Source of the DNA: Bog-473 sp963728845
GTDB taxonomy: Bacteria > Actinomycetota > Acidimicrobiia > Acidimicrobiales > RAAP-2
Direction of reading: 5' to 3'
Assembly: GCA_963728845.1 (NCBI GenBank)
Contig: CAVSLS010000052.1
Span: forward strand, 310,001-374,000
DNA: 64,000 nucleotides
The notes below the pieces were generated by a model. The model was given only the letters and a program-made list of their open reading frames with translations. It was not told where the DNA came from and searched no databases. The position numbers were made by a program, and so were the translations under genes. Positions 17,035-25,748 of the stretch are shown piece after piece (position 1 is the first letter of the stretch; the number at the start of each line of letters is the position of its first letter).

Positions 17035-19299
17035 GTGAGGCAGGTCGCGCAGAATTACCACTCAGGGGAGCTCGCCGTCATAGACGCACCTGCTCCTTCG
17101 TGTGCCCCGGGCGGGGTGCTCGTACGATCGCTCTACTCCTTGATCTCCACGGGTACCGAGCTGATGAAGGTGGGCGAATCCAAATTGTCGCTGGTCGGCA
17201 AGGCACGAGCCCGGCCCGACCAGGTCAAGAAGGTCTTCGACGCCGTGCAGCAGCAAGGAGTACTCACTGCCTACAAGAAGGCGATGAGCCGTCTCGACTC
17301 ATACTCGCCCTTGGGCTACTCGCTGGCCGGCGTCGTCGAGGAGGTGGGCGCAGGGGCAGAGGAGTTCTCGGTCGGTCAGCTCGTGGCCTGCGCCGGCAAC
17401 GAGTTCGCGCTCCACGCCGAAATAAACTGGGTCCCGACCAATCTTTGCGTGGCGGTGCCTGACGGCGTGTCACCCCAGTTGGCCGCGTTCGCCACCGTCG
17501 GTTCGATCGCCTTGCAGGGCGTGCGTCAAGGTGGTGTCCAGATCGGGGATACGGCGTGCGTCATAGGCCTGGGTCTGGTCGGGCAGCTCGTCGTCCAGCT
17601 GCTCGTGGCCTCCGGCGTCCAAGTGGTCGGGCTCGATCTCGACCAAGACCGTTGCCGGCTGGCCGAGAAAACGGGCGCCCTGCTTTGCGCGGCACCGGAC
17701 GATGATGGCGTGGCCGCAATAGAGCAGGCGCTCTCCAAGGCCTCCGGGGGGCTCGGTGCCGACCAGGTGTTCTTGGTGGCGGGCGGCTCCTCCAACCAGC
17801 CCGTCGAACTGGCGGCACAACTCGCCCACGATAGAGCAACGGTCGTGGACATCGGCAAATGCAAGCTTGATCTGCCCTGGAATGACTATTACGAGAAGGA
17901 GCTCGACCTTCGATTTTCCCGCTCGTACGGGCCCGGCCGCTATGACCCCAGATACGAACTGGACGGTGTGGACTACCCGGTGGGCTACGTACGGTGGACC
18001 GAACGCCGCAATCTGCACTGCTTTATCGGCGCCGTAGCAAGAAAAGAGGTCGACCCCGAACCACTCATTGCCGGGATCTTCCCGCTTCAGGACGCGGCGG
18101 AGGTGTACGAGCAACTCAGTACGGGCGTGTTGCGGGGGGTGGGTTTTCTCTTCGAGTACGACTCGCCGGTCGAGAGCCATCGTGACGGTGATATACCGGC
18201 GGATGGGCAGGCGGTGGCCATTCGGCCAGCACGACGGACACCCACTCGCCACATTCTGGCCAGGTCCGAGAGCGAGCGGAACGGCGCCCTGCGGATCGGG
18301 TTCGTTGGCGCCGGCAACTACGCCTCTTCCATGCTGCTCCCCCACCTCGTGAAGGAGGCCGGGGTCGACCTGGCACGGGTGTCAACCCGCCGCTCGCTGT
18401 CCGCCGTCAACGCGCAACGCAAATTCGGGTTTCGGGCTGCCAGCACGGATACGGATGCCCTTCTCCACGATCCATCGATCGACGCGGTTTTCATCGTCAC
18501 CCGCCACAGTGCCCATGCCGACTTGACCTGCCGGGCCCTCGAAGCCGGAAAAGCTGTGTTTGTCGAAAAGCCACTGGCCCTGAGCTTCGAGGAGCTGGAT
18601 CGCATACTCGCGACGGTAGACGCGACTGGGAACGACAGGATCATGGTCGGCTTCAACCGTCGCTTCGCGCCACTCCTCGTCGAGATGCGCAGACGGTTCG
18701 GTCGGTCACCCGAGCCGACAACTGCCCGGTACCTGGTCAATGCCGGACGGCTCGCGTCGGACAGCTGGTATCGGGACGCCGAACTCGAGGGCTCCCGTTT
18801 CGTGGGCGAAGGTGGCCATTTCGTCGACACCATGAGCTGGTGGATCGGCAGCGACCCGGTGGAGGTCACGACACTGCCGGCGGGCGGTGGCGATGAGATG
18901 CAGACAAGCCTTCGCTACGGCGACGGATCATTGGCGACCATCACCTACCTGACGGAAGCACACCGTCGTTTTCCCAAGGAGACCTTCGAGGCCTCGAGCG
19001 GTGGCCGGACCGCTCGCCTCGACAACTTCAAACGGGCCACCGTCTGGTCCGGCACCCACGCCCGCGTCCGGCGCCATCTGGGTGCAACGGACAAGGGCCA
19101 GCGCGCCCAGATCACGGCCTTCCTCAAGTCGGTGCGAAGCGACGGTCCGATGCCCATCTCGCTGGAGTCCCTGACTACTACCACCCGTGCCACTCTCGCC
19201 GCTGCCGCGGGTGTCACCCGTCGATCCGCCTCGGGAGCTGTGAGGCTCGCGCATCACCCCAGGACGGATGAGTGGAACTCGGACGATGAGCCCAGTTGA
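17035..19299 (+). CDS. bi-domain oxidoreductase: medium-chain dehydrogenase fused to Gfo/Idh/MocA domain
   Basis: 754-residue cytoplasmic fusion. The N-terminal half (about 1-365) is a zinc-type alcohol dehydrogenase relative with LGYSLAGVVEEVGAG, the cofactor loop VIGLGLVGQLVVQLL and VVGLDLDQDRC. The C-terminal half (from about 419) is a Gfo/Idh/MocA oxidoreductase with IGFVGAGNYASSMLLPHL, FIVTRHSAHADL and AVFVEKPLAL. Fusions of this kind recur in exopolysaccharide and exosortase-associated loci beside AsnB-like and heparinase-like genes; the sugar substrate is unknown. Start GTG 17035 follows an AGAGGAG about 15 bases upstream and is the first codon after the AsnB C-terminal frame. The 3' end overlaps the next gene by 32 bases. 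Confidence 0.88.
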   Translation: MRQVAQNYHSGELAVIDAPAPSCAPGGVLVRSLYSLISTGTELMKVGESKLSLVGKARARPDQVKKVFDAVQQQGVLTAYKKAMSRLDSYSPLGYSLAGVVEEVGAGAEEFSVGQLVACAGNEFALHAEINWVPTNLCVAVPDGVSPQLAAFATVGSIALQGVRQGGVQIGDTACVIGLGLVGQLVVQLLVASGVQVVGLDLDQDRCRLAEKTGALLCAAPDDDGVAAIEQALSKASGGLGADQVFLVAGGSSNQPVELAAQLAHDRATVVDIGKCKLDLPWNDYYEKELDLRFSRSYGPGRYDPRYELDGVDYPVGYVRWTERRNLHCFIGAVARKEVDPEPLIAGIFPLQDAAEVYEQLSTGVLRGVGFLFEYDSPVESHRDGDIPADGQAVAIRPARRTPTRHILARSESERNGALRIGFVGAGNYASSMLLPHLVKEAGVDLARVSTRRSLSAVNAQRKFGFRAASTDTDALLHDPSIDAVFIVTRHSAHADLTCRALEAGKAVFVEKPLALSFEELDRILATVDATGNDRIMVGFNRRFAPLLVEMRRRFGRSPEPTTARYLVNAGRLASDSWYRDAELEGSRFVGEGGHFVDTMSWWIGSDPVEVTTLPAGGGDEMQTSLRYGDGSLATITYLTEAHRRFPKETFEASSGGRTARLDNFKRATVWSGTHARVRRHLGATDKGQRAQITAFLKSVRSDGPMPISLESLTTTTRATLAAAAGVTRRSASGAVRLAHHPRTDEWNSDDEPS

Positions 19300-21337
19300 A
19301 CTCGAATGGCGCCTCCGGCGGCTTTCACAGATGTCTGCCTGCGAAGTGGGATGGCGGATCTCCGACCATCTGAGGCGCAGGCGCTGGGCAAGCCAGCAGA
19401 TCACGCCCGAGGCTCCACCCCCGACCTGGGCTCTTCACGCCTCCGGACACGCCACGAAACCATGGGAGCCTGCACGGGATCCCGTCTTCCGGGCCTTCGC
19501 AGCGGAAGACACGCTCCAGGCCGTCCCCGACGAGGCGCGCCAGAGGGTGATAGCGGCAGGCGAGCAGCTGCTGGCGGGGCGGTGGGAGCTCCTCGGCTCC
19601 GTGCGCCGGGACATGGAGGACCCCGACTGGTTTCTCGATCCGGTGACCGGGAAGCGAGCCCCTCAGGTCGACTACTGCTTTAAGGTCAACCACCGCTCCG
19701 AGGACATCACTGGAAACGTCAAGCAGGTATGGGAGCTCTCGCGCATGCACCACCTCACGGTGCTTGCCGCCGCGTTCGCTCTGACTGGTGACGAGCGCTA
19801 CGCAGAGCGTGCTGCCACTCATCTCCGTTCCTGGTGGGCGCAGAACCCATTTCTCTCGGGCGTGCACTGGACAAGCGGGATCGAGACCGGGCTACGGCTG
19901 ATTGCTTGGGTCTGGGTGCGTCGTCTGCTCGACGGTTGGGCGGGAGTCACCGATCTCTTCGAGGGGAATGACATTGCGCTGGCCCAGATCTGGTGGCACC
20001 AGCACTACCTTGCCTCGTTCCGCAGTCGAGGATCGTCCGCCAATAATCACGTTATCGCCGAAGCCGCCGGCCTCCTGGTGGCAGCATTCGCCTTTGACTG
20101 GTTCGCCGAGAGCGCTCGCTGGAGCGAGAAGGCCACAGGCGTTCTTGAACAAGAGCTGGCCAGAAACACGTTTCCGAGCGGCGTGAACCGAGAGATGGCC
20201 TTTGAATATCACGGCTTCGTCACCGAATTGGCGGTGGTCGCCGGGGTGGAGGCCGATTGGGCAGGGCACCCCCTGTCGAGGGACACCTGGGGGTTGCTGT
20301 ACCGAATGCTCAACGTGGTCGCGGCCACAGTGGACGTGAGCCTCCGCGGCCCTCGCCAGGGGGACGGAGACGACGGGAAGGTCCTTGTCCTCGATCCCCC
20401 GACCGCCCAGCGGTCGTCCGACCTGCTTGCCATCGGCGAGGGTCTGTTCGATGCGCCCGGGTGGTGGCCTCGTGTCGAGTCGACGGTGTCCAGCACCCTC
20501 CTAACATCGATGGCGGGCAGTCGCCGCACCGATGGGTACCCAGAACGACGTGAATGCCATTACGCGGATGCCGGCCTGACTCTGATGCGGAGCTCGCCAT
20601 CGGACGGCGAAGAGATCTGGTGCCGCTGTGATGCCGGGCCCCACGGGTTCCTCTCAATCGCCGCCCACGCCCACGCCGACGCGCTGGCCGTGGAGGTGCG
20701 CCACGACGGCACGGATGTGCTGGCGGATCCCGGGACGTACTGCTATCACGGCGAGCACCGCTGGCGCAGCTACTTTCGCTCGACCCTTGCTCACAACACG
20801 ATCGAAGTAGGTCTCCAGAACCAGTCAACGTCGGGTGGCCCCTTCCTTTGGACCCGTCAGGCTCGCAGCACCCTGTGCGAGCTGGAGACCGATGCAGATG
20901 GGGAGGTCACGCACTGGTCCGCCGAGCATGACGGCTACGGGATCCTGACCCCGCCCGTCTTCCACCGCCGGTCGGTGAGGTTGGCGAGCCGGGATCGGCG
21001 GATCGAGATCGTCGACTGCCTCGAAACGAGGGGGAGGCATGCCTTCCGGGTGGCATTCCACTTTGGGCCCGACATCGAGGCCCGGTTGGTCGAAAACACG
21101 ATCGGGCTCACCTGGTCGAGCGGCGCGTCCACGCGAAGCGCCACCCTCTCCCTGCCCGACGGCCCCTCGTGGTCGCTCGCGAGAGGTCGGACCGACCCGG
21201 TCCTCGGCTGGTACTCCTCGCGTTTCGGCGAGAAGCAGCCGACCTGGGCGGTCATTGGCGAGGGCGCATGCAGCGGGACAGGAAGCGACACCTTGGCGAC
21301 CGTGCTCCAGTTCGATTCGGTTGGAGGGCCCGTCTGA
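19268..21337 (+). CDS. heparinase II/III family protein (polysaccharide lyase-like)
   Basis: About 689 residues: an N-terminal alpha/alpha-toroid (RWELLGSVRRDM, SGIETGLRLIAWVWV, SSANNHVIAEAAGLLVAA) followed by the heparinase II/III beta-sandwich (AHAHADALAVEVRHDG, DPGTYCYHGEHRWRSYFRST, LAHNTIEV). Such enzymes cleave uronic-acid-containing glycans by beta-elimination. No signal peptide is obvious, so it may act in the cytoplasm or be exported by another route. Within this locus it may edit or release the uronate-containing polymer implied by the AlgD-like dehydrogenase. ATG 19268 is used, and ATG 19286 is a close alternative. Confidence 0.88.
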   Translation: MSGTRTMSPVELEWRLRRLSQMSACEVGWRISDHLRRRRWASQQITPEAPPPTWALHASGHATKPWEPARDPVFRAFAAEDTLQAVPDEARQRVIAAGEQLLAGRWELLGSVRRDMEDPDWFLDPVTGKRAPQVDYCFKVNHRSEDITGNVKQVWELSRMHHLTVLAAAFALTGDERYAERAATHLRSWWAQNPFLSGVHWTSGIETGLRLIAWVWVRRLLDGWAGVTDLFEGNDIALAQIWWHQHYLASFRSRGSSANNHVIAEAAGLLVAAFAFDWFAESARWSEKATGVLEQELARNTFPSGVNREMAFEYHGFVTELAVVAGVEADWAGHPLSRDTWGLLYRMLNVVAATVDVSLRGPRQGDGDDGKVLVLDPPTAQRSSDLLAIGEGLFDAPGWWPRVESTVSSTLLTSMAGSRRTDGYPERRECHYADAGLTLMRSSPSDGEEIWCRCDAGPHGFLSIAAHAHADALAVEVRHDGTDVLADPGTYCYHGEHRWRSYFRSTLAHNTIEVGLQNQSTSGGPFLWTRQARSTLCELETDADGEVTHWSAEHDGYGILTPPVFHRRSVRLASRDRRIEIVDCLETRGRHAFRVAFHFGPDIEARLVENTIGLTWSSGASTRSATLSLPDGPSWSLARGRTDPVLGWYSSRFGEKQPTWAVIGEGACSGTGSDTLATVLQFDSVGGPV

Positions 21338-21450
21338 TCCCGTGGTCGGCTAAGCCATTGAGGTATCTTTTCCGCTCTGGCCTGCTCTTAGAGGATGTGG
21401 CGCAGCTGCCCGAATTGGCAGGACCAGGCCTCGTCGGCCCCTCTTTTGGG

Positions 21451-22059
21451 GTGAGGCGGGACGCGGGATCCAACGCGTCTCATCGAGGGTACCGAAAAAG
21501 GGCGTGCCAGTCCGTTCCCCGTCCGGGCGTCTTGCTCGACCGGGACGGGACGATCATCGTCGATCACGGCTACGTCGGGTCCGTGGAAAGGGTCGAGATC
21601 ATCGACGGCGCCGCGGAGGCCATTGCCCGACTGAATCGGGCCGGAGTACCGGTGGCGGTCGTAACCAACCAGGCCGGAGTCGCCCGGGGACTCTACGACA
21701 TACACGATGTCGAAGAGGTGCACCGCTACATCGCCGGTTTGCTGACTCTGCACGGGGCCCACATCGACGCGTTCTTCTACTGCCCGTACCATCCAGAGGG
21801 GACAGTGGCGGAATTCGCCCACCCGAGCGTCGACCGAAAGCCCATGCCCGGCATGGCCAGAGCCGCAGCGGAGGCACTCAACCTCGACCTGACTTCTTCC
21901 TGGGTCGTCGGGGACCGTGCGGAGGACATCGGGCTGGCCGAGGCGGTGGGGGCGTCTGCCATCTATCTCGGCCCGGATGCCTCTGCTCACCCAGGTGTCC
22001 GGTCATTCCCGAACCTCTTCTTGGCCACGGACGTCATCCTCGATCGGATAGCGGTGTGA
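21451..22059 (+). CDS. gmhB: D,D-heptose 1,7-bisphosphate phosphatase (GmhB)-like HAD hydrolase
   Basis: HAD phosphatase that removes the C7 phosphate of D-glycero-D-manno-heptose 1,7-bisphosphate. Seen are VLLDRDGTIIVDHGYVG (nucleophile and acid/base Asp), VAVVTNQAGVARGLY, DRKPMPGM and WVVGDRAEDIGLAEAVGA. The zinc-binding set of classical GmhB is incomplete: the loop reads CPYHPEG and PSVDRKP where E. coli has CPHHP and CDCRKP, so only one Cys/His pair remains. The start is uncertain. GTG 21451 is in frame, but a GTG at 21504 with an upstream AAAAAGGG would give a short family-like N terminus if one base of GTTCCCC were extra. The stop overlaps the gmhA GTG (GTGA). Confidence 0.85.
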   Translation: MRRDAGSNASHRGYRKRACQSVPRPGVLLDRDGTIIVDHGYVGSVERVEIIDGAAEAIARLNRAGVPVAVVTNQAGVARGLYDIHDVEEVHRYIAGLLTLHGAHIDAFFYCPYHPEGTVAEFAHPSVDRKPMPGMARAAAEALNLDLTSSWVVGDRAEDIGLAEAVGASAIYLGPDASAHPGVRSFPNLFLATDVILDRIAV

Positions 22060-22715
22060 CCACCACCTACGGCCCGACAGCACGGCCCCAGGCGGCGCCA
22101 TTTCCAGCGGTGGCGTACCGCACTGCGGCCTCGTACACCGGTGCCTACCTCGACGAGCTCGCCCAAGCGGCGGCAACCATCGACCCGCTTGCGCTCGACA
22201 CCGCCGCGGAGATACTCCTGGACGCCTACACGCAGGGAAAGCTCGTGTTCTCGTGCGGCAACGGGGGCTCAGCCTCGGTGTCCAACCACCTGCAGTGCGA
22301 CCACCTGAAAGGGGTGCGCAACGGTACGGACCTTCAGTCACGGGTCGTCAGCCTGAGCAGCAACGTCGAGCTGCTCACGGCGATCGCCAACGACCTGGGG
22401 TACCACGATTCTTTCGCCTACCAGCTCAGAGCCCAGTCCCGGCCGGGGGATGTTCTCATCGCCATCTCGTCGAGTGGCTCCTCTCCCAACATCCTTCATG
22501 CACTGCAGTGGGCGTGTGACAACGGCTTGCGCACCATTGCCTTGACCGGATTCGGCGGCGGCGACGCCCGTTTTATGGCCGAGATTGCCGTCCACGTCGA
22601 CTGCGCAAACTACGGAATCGTGGAGGACCTCCACCAGTCAATCATGCACGCCATGGCCCAGTACATCCGACAGACCCGTATGAACGCGGATGCCATCGCG
22701 TCGAACATCTTCTGA
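22056..22715 (+). CDS. gmhA: sedoheptulose-7-phosphate isomerase (phosphoheptose isomerase)
   Basis: 219-residue SIS-domain isomerase converting sedoheptulose 7-phosphate to D-glycero-D-manno-heptose 7-phosphate, the first step of the heptose branch. Signatures are FSCGNGGSASVSNHLQCD, ISSSGSSPNILHAL, ALTGFGGGDARFM and GIVEDLHQSIMH; the Glu and His of the last are catalytic in GmhA. GTG 22056 overlaps the gmhB stop, and the stop TGA shares a base with the next ATG. Confidence 0.93.
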   Translation: MTTTYGPTARPQAAPFPAVAYRTAASYTGAYLDELAQAAATIDPLALDTAAEILLDAYTQGKLVFSCGNGGSASVSNHLQCDHLKGVRNGTDLQSRVVSLSSNVELLTAIANDLGYHDSFAYQLRAQSRPGDVLIAISSSGSSPNILHALQWACDNGLRTIALTGFGGGDARFMAEIAVHVDCANYGIVEDLHQSIMHAMAQYIRQTRMNADAIASNIF

Positions 22716-23941
22716 TGGCCACCCGCTCGGGAACAATGTGGGAACCCAGGACCGGATCGGTCTTGACTTCCAAACGCGCCGATGACCCCAATCGCTTGCG
22801 CGTTGCCATCAACCTCCTGACCGAGGATCCCCGTCACCCGTCAGGGGCTTACTGGTTTTGGACGCGAATGGTGCCCGAGATGGCGAGTCGGTTAGTACCC
22901 GGCGAAGAGATCCATCTGATGCTCAGCCCGACAGCGCAGCGACTCCATGTCGACTACGGGGAAGCTGTTCACACGATCACATTTCCTTGGTCTAACGAGC
23001 ATCGAGTCCTGCGAACAGCAAGTGAACACGTGTTCTCCCCTTTTCGCCTCCCACTCAGCCGGATCAATGTGCTGAACACCCTGATCGCACCTGTGCTGAA
23101 CCCGTCGTGGTCTCTGGTGATTCACATGAAGACCATGCACGCGTTCACCACCCCAGCCGCGATCAGAACGGGTGCTCGGGTGTACCGGCGCTTGAACTAC
23201 CAGCGGTCGGCCACGCTCGCGAAGGCGATCATCATCAACTCCAACAGCCTACGACAGGAAATCGAGCAGCACCTGGACGTAGACGCGCGAAAGTTCAGAC
23301 TGATCCAAGAGGCGGTCGACCACCATGTCTTCAAGCCCGGGGAACCCGAGGCCGCTCGGGCGCATGTGGCCTCGTACGGAGTCTCACGACCATTCGTTCT
23401 GTTCGTGTCCTCCCTCTTCCCCTACAAGAATTGCGACACTCTGCTACGGGCCTGGAGACTGGTCCGTCACGAACTCGAGGAGCGCCAACTCGTCATCGTC
23501 GGTGCTGAGCGCGATGAACGATACGCGACCGAGTTACACGCATTGGTTGAAGAGCTTGGCATCACCGACGACGTCGTGTTCGTTGGCAGTGTCCCACTGG
23601 AAGAAACCGCGCATTTCTACCGGGCCGCCGACCTGCTGGTCTACCCGTCGCTCAACGAGACTTTCGGGCTGCCGATCCTCGAAGCCATGGCCTGCGCCTG
23701 TCCCGTCGTCACCTCCGACACCAGTGCGATGCCCGAGACTGCCGGGGGGGCGGCCCTGCTTGCCGACCCCCAGGATCCAGGATCGATCGCTCGCGCCATT
23801 CTCGACGCAACCGGTAGCGCGGCGAATGCTCTTCGCACCAGGGGGCTCCGCAGGGCGCAGCAGTTCACCTGGGGTTCGACCGCCGCAGCGACTCTTGACG
23901 TCTATCGCGAGGTCGCCGAGCAGAGACGCCAGCGGCCGTGA
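22715..23941 (+). CDS. glycosyltransferase family 4
   Basis: 408-residue GT-B glycosyltransferase. The C-terminal donor domain has FVLFVSSLFPYKNCDTLLRA, QLVIVGAERDERYATEL, DDVVFVGSVPLEETAHFYRA and the E-x7-E motif in ETFGLPILEAMACACPVV. Placed between gmhA and the remaining heptose genes, it is the best candidate in the window for a heptosyl or mannosyl transferase using GDP-heptose; this is inference. It overlaps both neighbours (TGATG before, GTGA after). Confidence 0.9.
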   Translation: MATRSGTMWEPRTGSVLTSKRADDPNRLRVAINLLTEDPRHPSGAYWFWTRMVPEMASRLVPGEEIHLMLSPTAQRLHVDYGEAVHTITFPWSNEHRVLRTASEHVFSPFRLPLSRINVLNTLIAPVLNPSWSLVIHMKTMHAFTTPAAIRTGARVYRRLNYQRSATLAKAIIINSNSLRQEIEQHLDVDARKFRLIQEAVDHHVFKPGEPEAARAHVASYGVSRPFVLFVSSLFPYKNCDTLLRAWRLVRHELEERQLVIVGAERDERYATELHALVEELGITDDVVFVGSVPLEETAHFYRAADLLVYPSLNETFGLPILEAMACACPVVTSDTSAMPETAGGAALLADPQDPGSIARAILDATGSAANALRTRGLRRAQQFTWGSTAAATLDVYREVAEQRRQRP

Positions 23942-25050
23942 AAGTCCTCGTCACCGGCGGCGCCGGTTTCATCGGCTCCCACACGGCCGACCGGCTCATC
24001 GAACTCGGTCACGAAGTCGTCATCCTCGATGCGCTGACACCGCCGGTCCATCGAGGTGGGCCGCCCGGCTATCTGAATGTCGAGGCTGATTTCTACGAGG
24101 GCGATGTCCGCAACGAAGCCCTGCTACGGAACCTCCTGCGTCGGGTGGACGCCGTGTACCACTTCGCCGCCTATCAGGACTACCTACCAGAGTTCGCGCG
24201 TTTCTCCGAGGTCAACGTGGTGTCGACCGCGCTTCTCTACCAGATCATCGTGGAAGAGCGGCTCGAGCTGGCACGGGTTGTCGTCGCCTCCTCGCAGGCC
24301 GCCATGGGAGAAGGTCTCTACCGGTGCCCCCACCACGGCGAGCAGTTGCCGGGCATGCGCTCCGAGACCACGCTCACGGCCGGCCAGTGGGACATTTCTT
24401 GCCCCGACTGTGGCGGACCGCTGGCGATGCAGGCGACACCCGAGCGCATCGCCAACCCTCAGAATCCCTATGGCATGTCCAAACTCGGCCAGGAGATGGT
24501 GGCCGTGCATCTCGGTCGCCGGTACGGAGTGCCGACCGCCGCCTTGCGCTACAGCATCGTGCAAGGCCCTCGGCAGTCCGTGTTCAACGCCTACTCGGGC
24601 GCGTGTCGGATCTTTTGCCTCCACTACCGCGAAGGCAGAGTTCCCACACTCTACGAAGATGGCCACAATATCCGGGACTACGTCAACATCGATGATGTTG
24701 TCGACGCGAACATTCTGGTCATGCAGGACGAACGCGCCATCGGAAGGGTCTTCAACGTCGGTGGTGGGGTGCCGGTGAGCACGAGGGAGTTCGCCGACGT
24801 CGTCATGCGGCAGTACGGTTCTGAGCGCCCGGCCATCGCGCCGGGTGAGTATCGGTTCGGCGACACCCGCCACATCCTCTCCGATATCACCGCCTTGAGG
24901 ACGCTCGGCTGGTCGCCGAAGCGGACACCGACAATTTCGGTGGCCGCGTACGCTGAATGGCTCGAGGACATTGCGGGACTCGATGGAATACTCGATGCAG
25001 CGAGCGTAAGCATGCGCTCCCTGGGTGTCGTGCGGAAGGTAGCTTCATGA
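23938..25050 (+). CDS. NAD-dependent epimerase/dehydratase with zinc-ribbon-like insertion
   Basis: 370-residue extended SDR. The N terminus MKVLVTGGAGFIGSHTADRL is a textbook NAD-binding motif and the catalytic Tyr/Lys are in NPYGMSKLGQEM. Between the Ser strand (VVASSQAAMGEG) and the catalytic Tyr is an insertion of about 50 residues holding CPHHGE and CPDCGG, which could form a zinc ribbon. Position between gmhA and hddC suggests it modifies a GDP-heptose or GDP-mannose-type sugar. It is coupled on both sides by four-base overlaps. Confidence 0.9.
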   Translation: MKVLVTGGAGFIGSHTADRLIELGHEVVILDALTPPVHRGGPPGYLNVEADFYEGDVRNEALLRNLLRRVDAVYHFAAYQDYLPEFARFSEVNVVSTALLYQIIVEERLELARVVVASSQAAMGEGLYRCPHHGEQLPGMRSETTLTAGQWDISCPDCGGPLAMQATPERIANPQNPYGMSKLGQEMVAVHLGRRYGVPTAALRYSIVQGPRQSVFNAYSGACRIFCLHYREGRVPTLYEDGHNIRDYVNIDDVVDANILVMQDERAIGRVFNVGGGVPVSTREFADVVMRQYGSERPAIAPGEYRFGDTRHILSDITALRTLGWSPKRTPTISVAAYAEWLEDIAGLDGILDAASVSMRSLGVVRKVAS

Positions 25051-25748
25051 AGGCCTTCCTGTTGGCCGCGGGGCCCGGTACCAGACTGCGGCCGATCACA
25101 GACCGCATACCGAAGTGCCTGCTCCCCATCGGAGGGACGCCGCTGCTCGACCTCTGGCTCGACGCCCTCCATCGCGCGGGGGTCGATGAGGTGCTCATCA
25201 ACCTTCATCACCTGCCCAGCCTCGTAATCCAGCACGTACAGGCGCGACACGGGCCGCCGGACATCCGCACCGCCTTCGAGCCAGATCTCCTTGGCAGTGC
25301 GGGGACTCTCCGACACAACCAGGCCTGGGTCCAGGACGAAGAGTTCTTCCTGGCGGTCAACGCTGACAACTTGACCGACTTCGACCTGCGTTCCCTGATC
25401 GATTTCCACCGAGGCGGTCTTGCCGAGGCAACGCTGACCGTATTCCACGCTGAACACCCGTCGCGCTGCGGTGTGGTGGACCTCGACCCTGGCGGTCTCG
25501 TCACCGGGTTCACCGAAAAGCCAACCGAGCCCACCAGCGATCTGGCCAACGCGGGCATCTATGCCTTCAATCCGACGGTGCTCCTGGATATTGACCCTAT
25601 GCCTCCTCGTGACATCGGGTACCACCTACTTCCCCGGTTGGTCGGAAGGGCACACGCTCTGCCCGTGGAGGGTTACTTCTGCGACATCGGCACTCCGGCG
25701 GCCTACCAAGAGGCCGTCCGGGACTGGCGACCCAAGGTACCCTCATGA
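25047..25748 (+). CDS. hddC: D-glycero-alpha-D-manno-heptose 1-phosphate guanylyltransferase-like
   Basis: 233-residue nucleotidyltransferase. MKAFLLAAGPGTRLRPIT and IPKCLLPIGGTPLL form the nucleotide loop and pyrophosphorylase Lys, AVNADNL holds the metal-binding Asp, and GFTEKPTEP and FCDIGTPAAYQEAV complete the family pattern. Beside a GHMP kinase, GmhA and GmhB it most likely makes GDP-D-glycero-alpha-D-manno-heptose. A role as a mannose-1-phosphate guanylyltransferase is the alternative. The start ATG overlaps the previous stop (ATGA), and the next ATG overlaps its own stop. Confidence 0.87.
   Translation: MKAFLLAAGPGTRLRPITDRIPKCLLPIGGTPLLDLWLDALHRAGVDEVLINLHHLPSLVIQHVQARHGPPDIRTAFEPDLLGSAGTLRHNQAWVQDEEFFLAVNADNLTDFDLRSLIDFHRGGLAEATLTVFHAEHPSRCGVVDLDPGGLVTGFTEKPTEPTSDLANAGIYAFNPTVLLDIDPMPPRDIGYHLLPRLVGRAHALPVEGYFCDIGTPAAYQEAVRDWRPKVPS

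Noticed and set aside
21504..22715. Extended frame that would put gmhA about 180 residues further upstream
   Set aside because: The upstream part is Arg-rich and overlaps gmhB in another frame; the gmhA family begins at the GTG at 22056.
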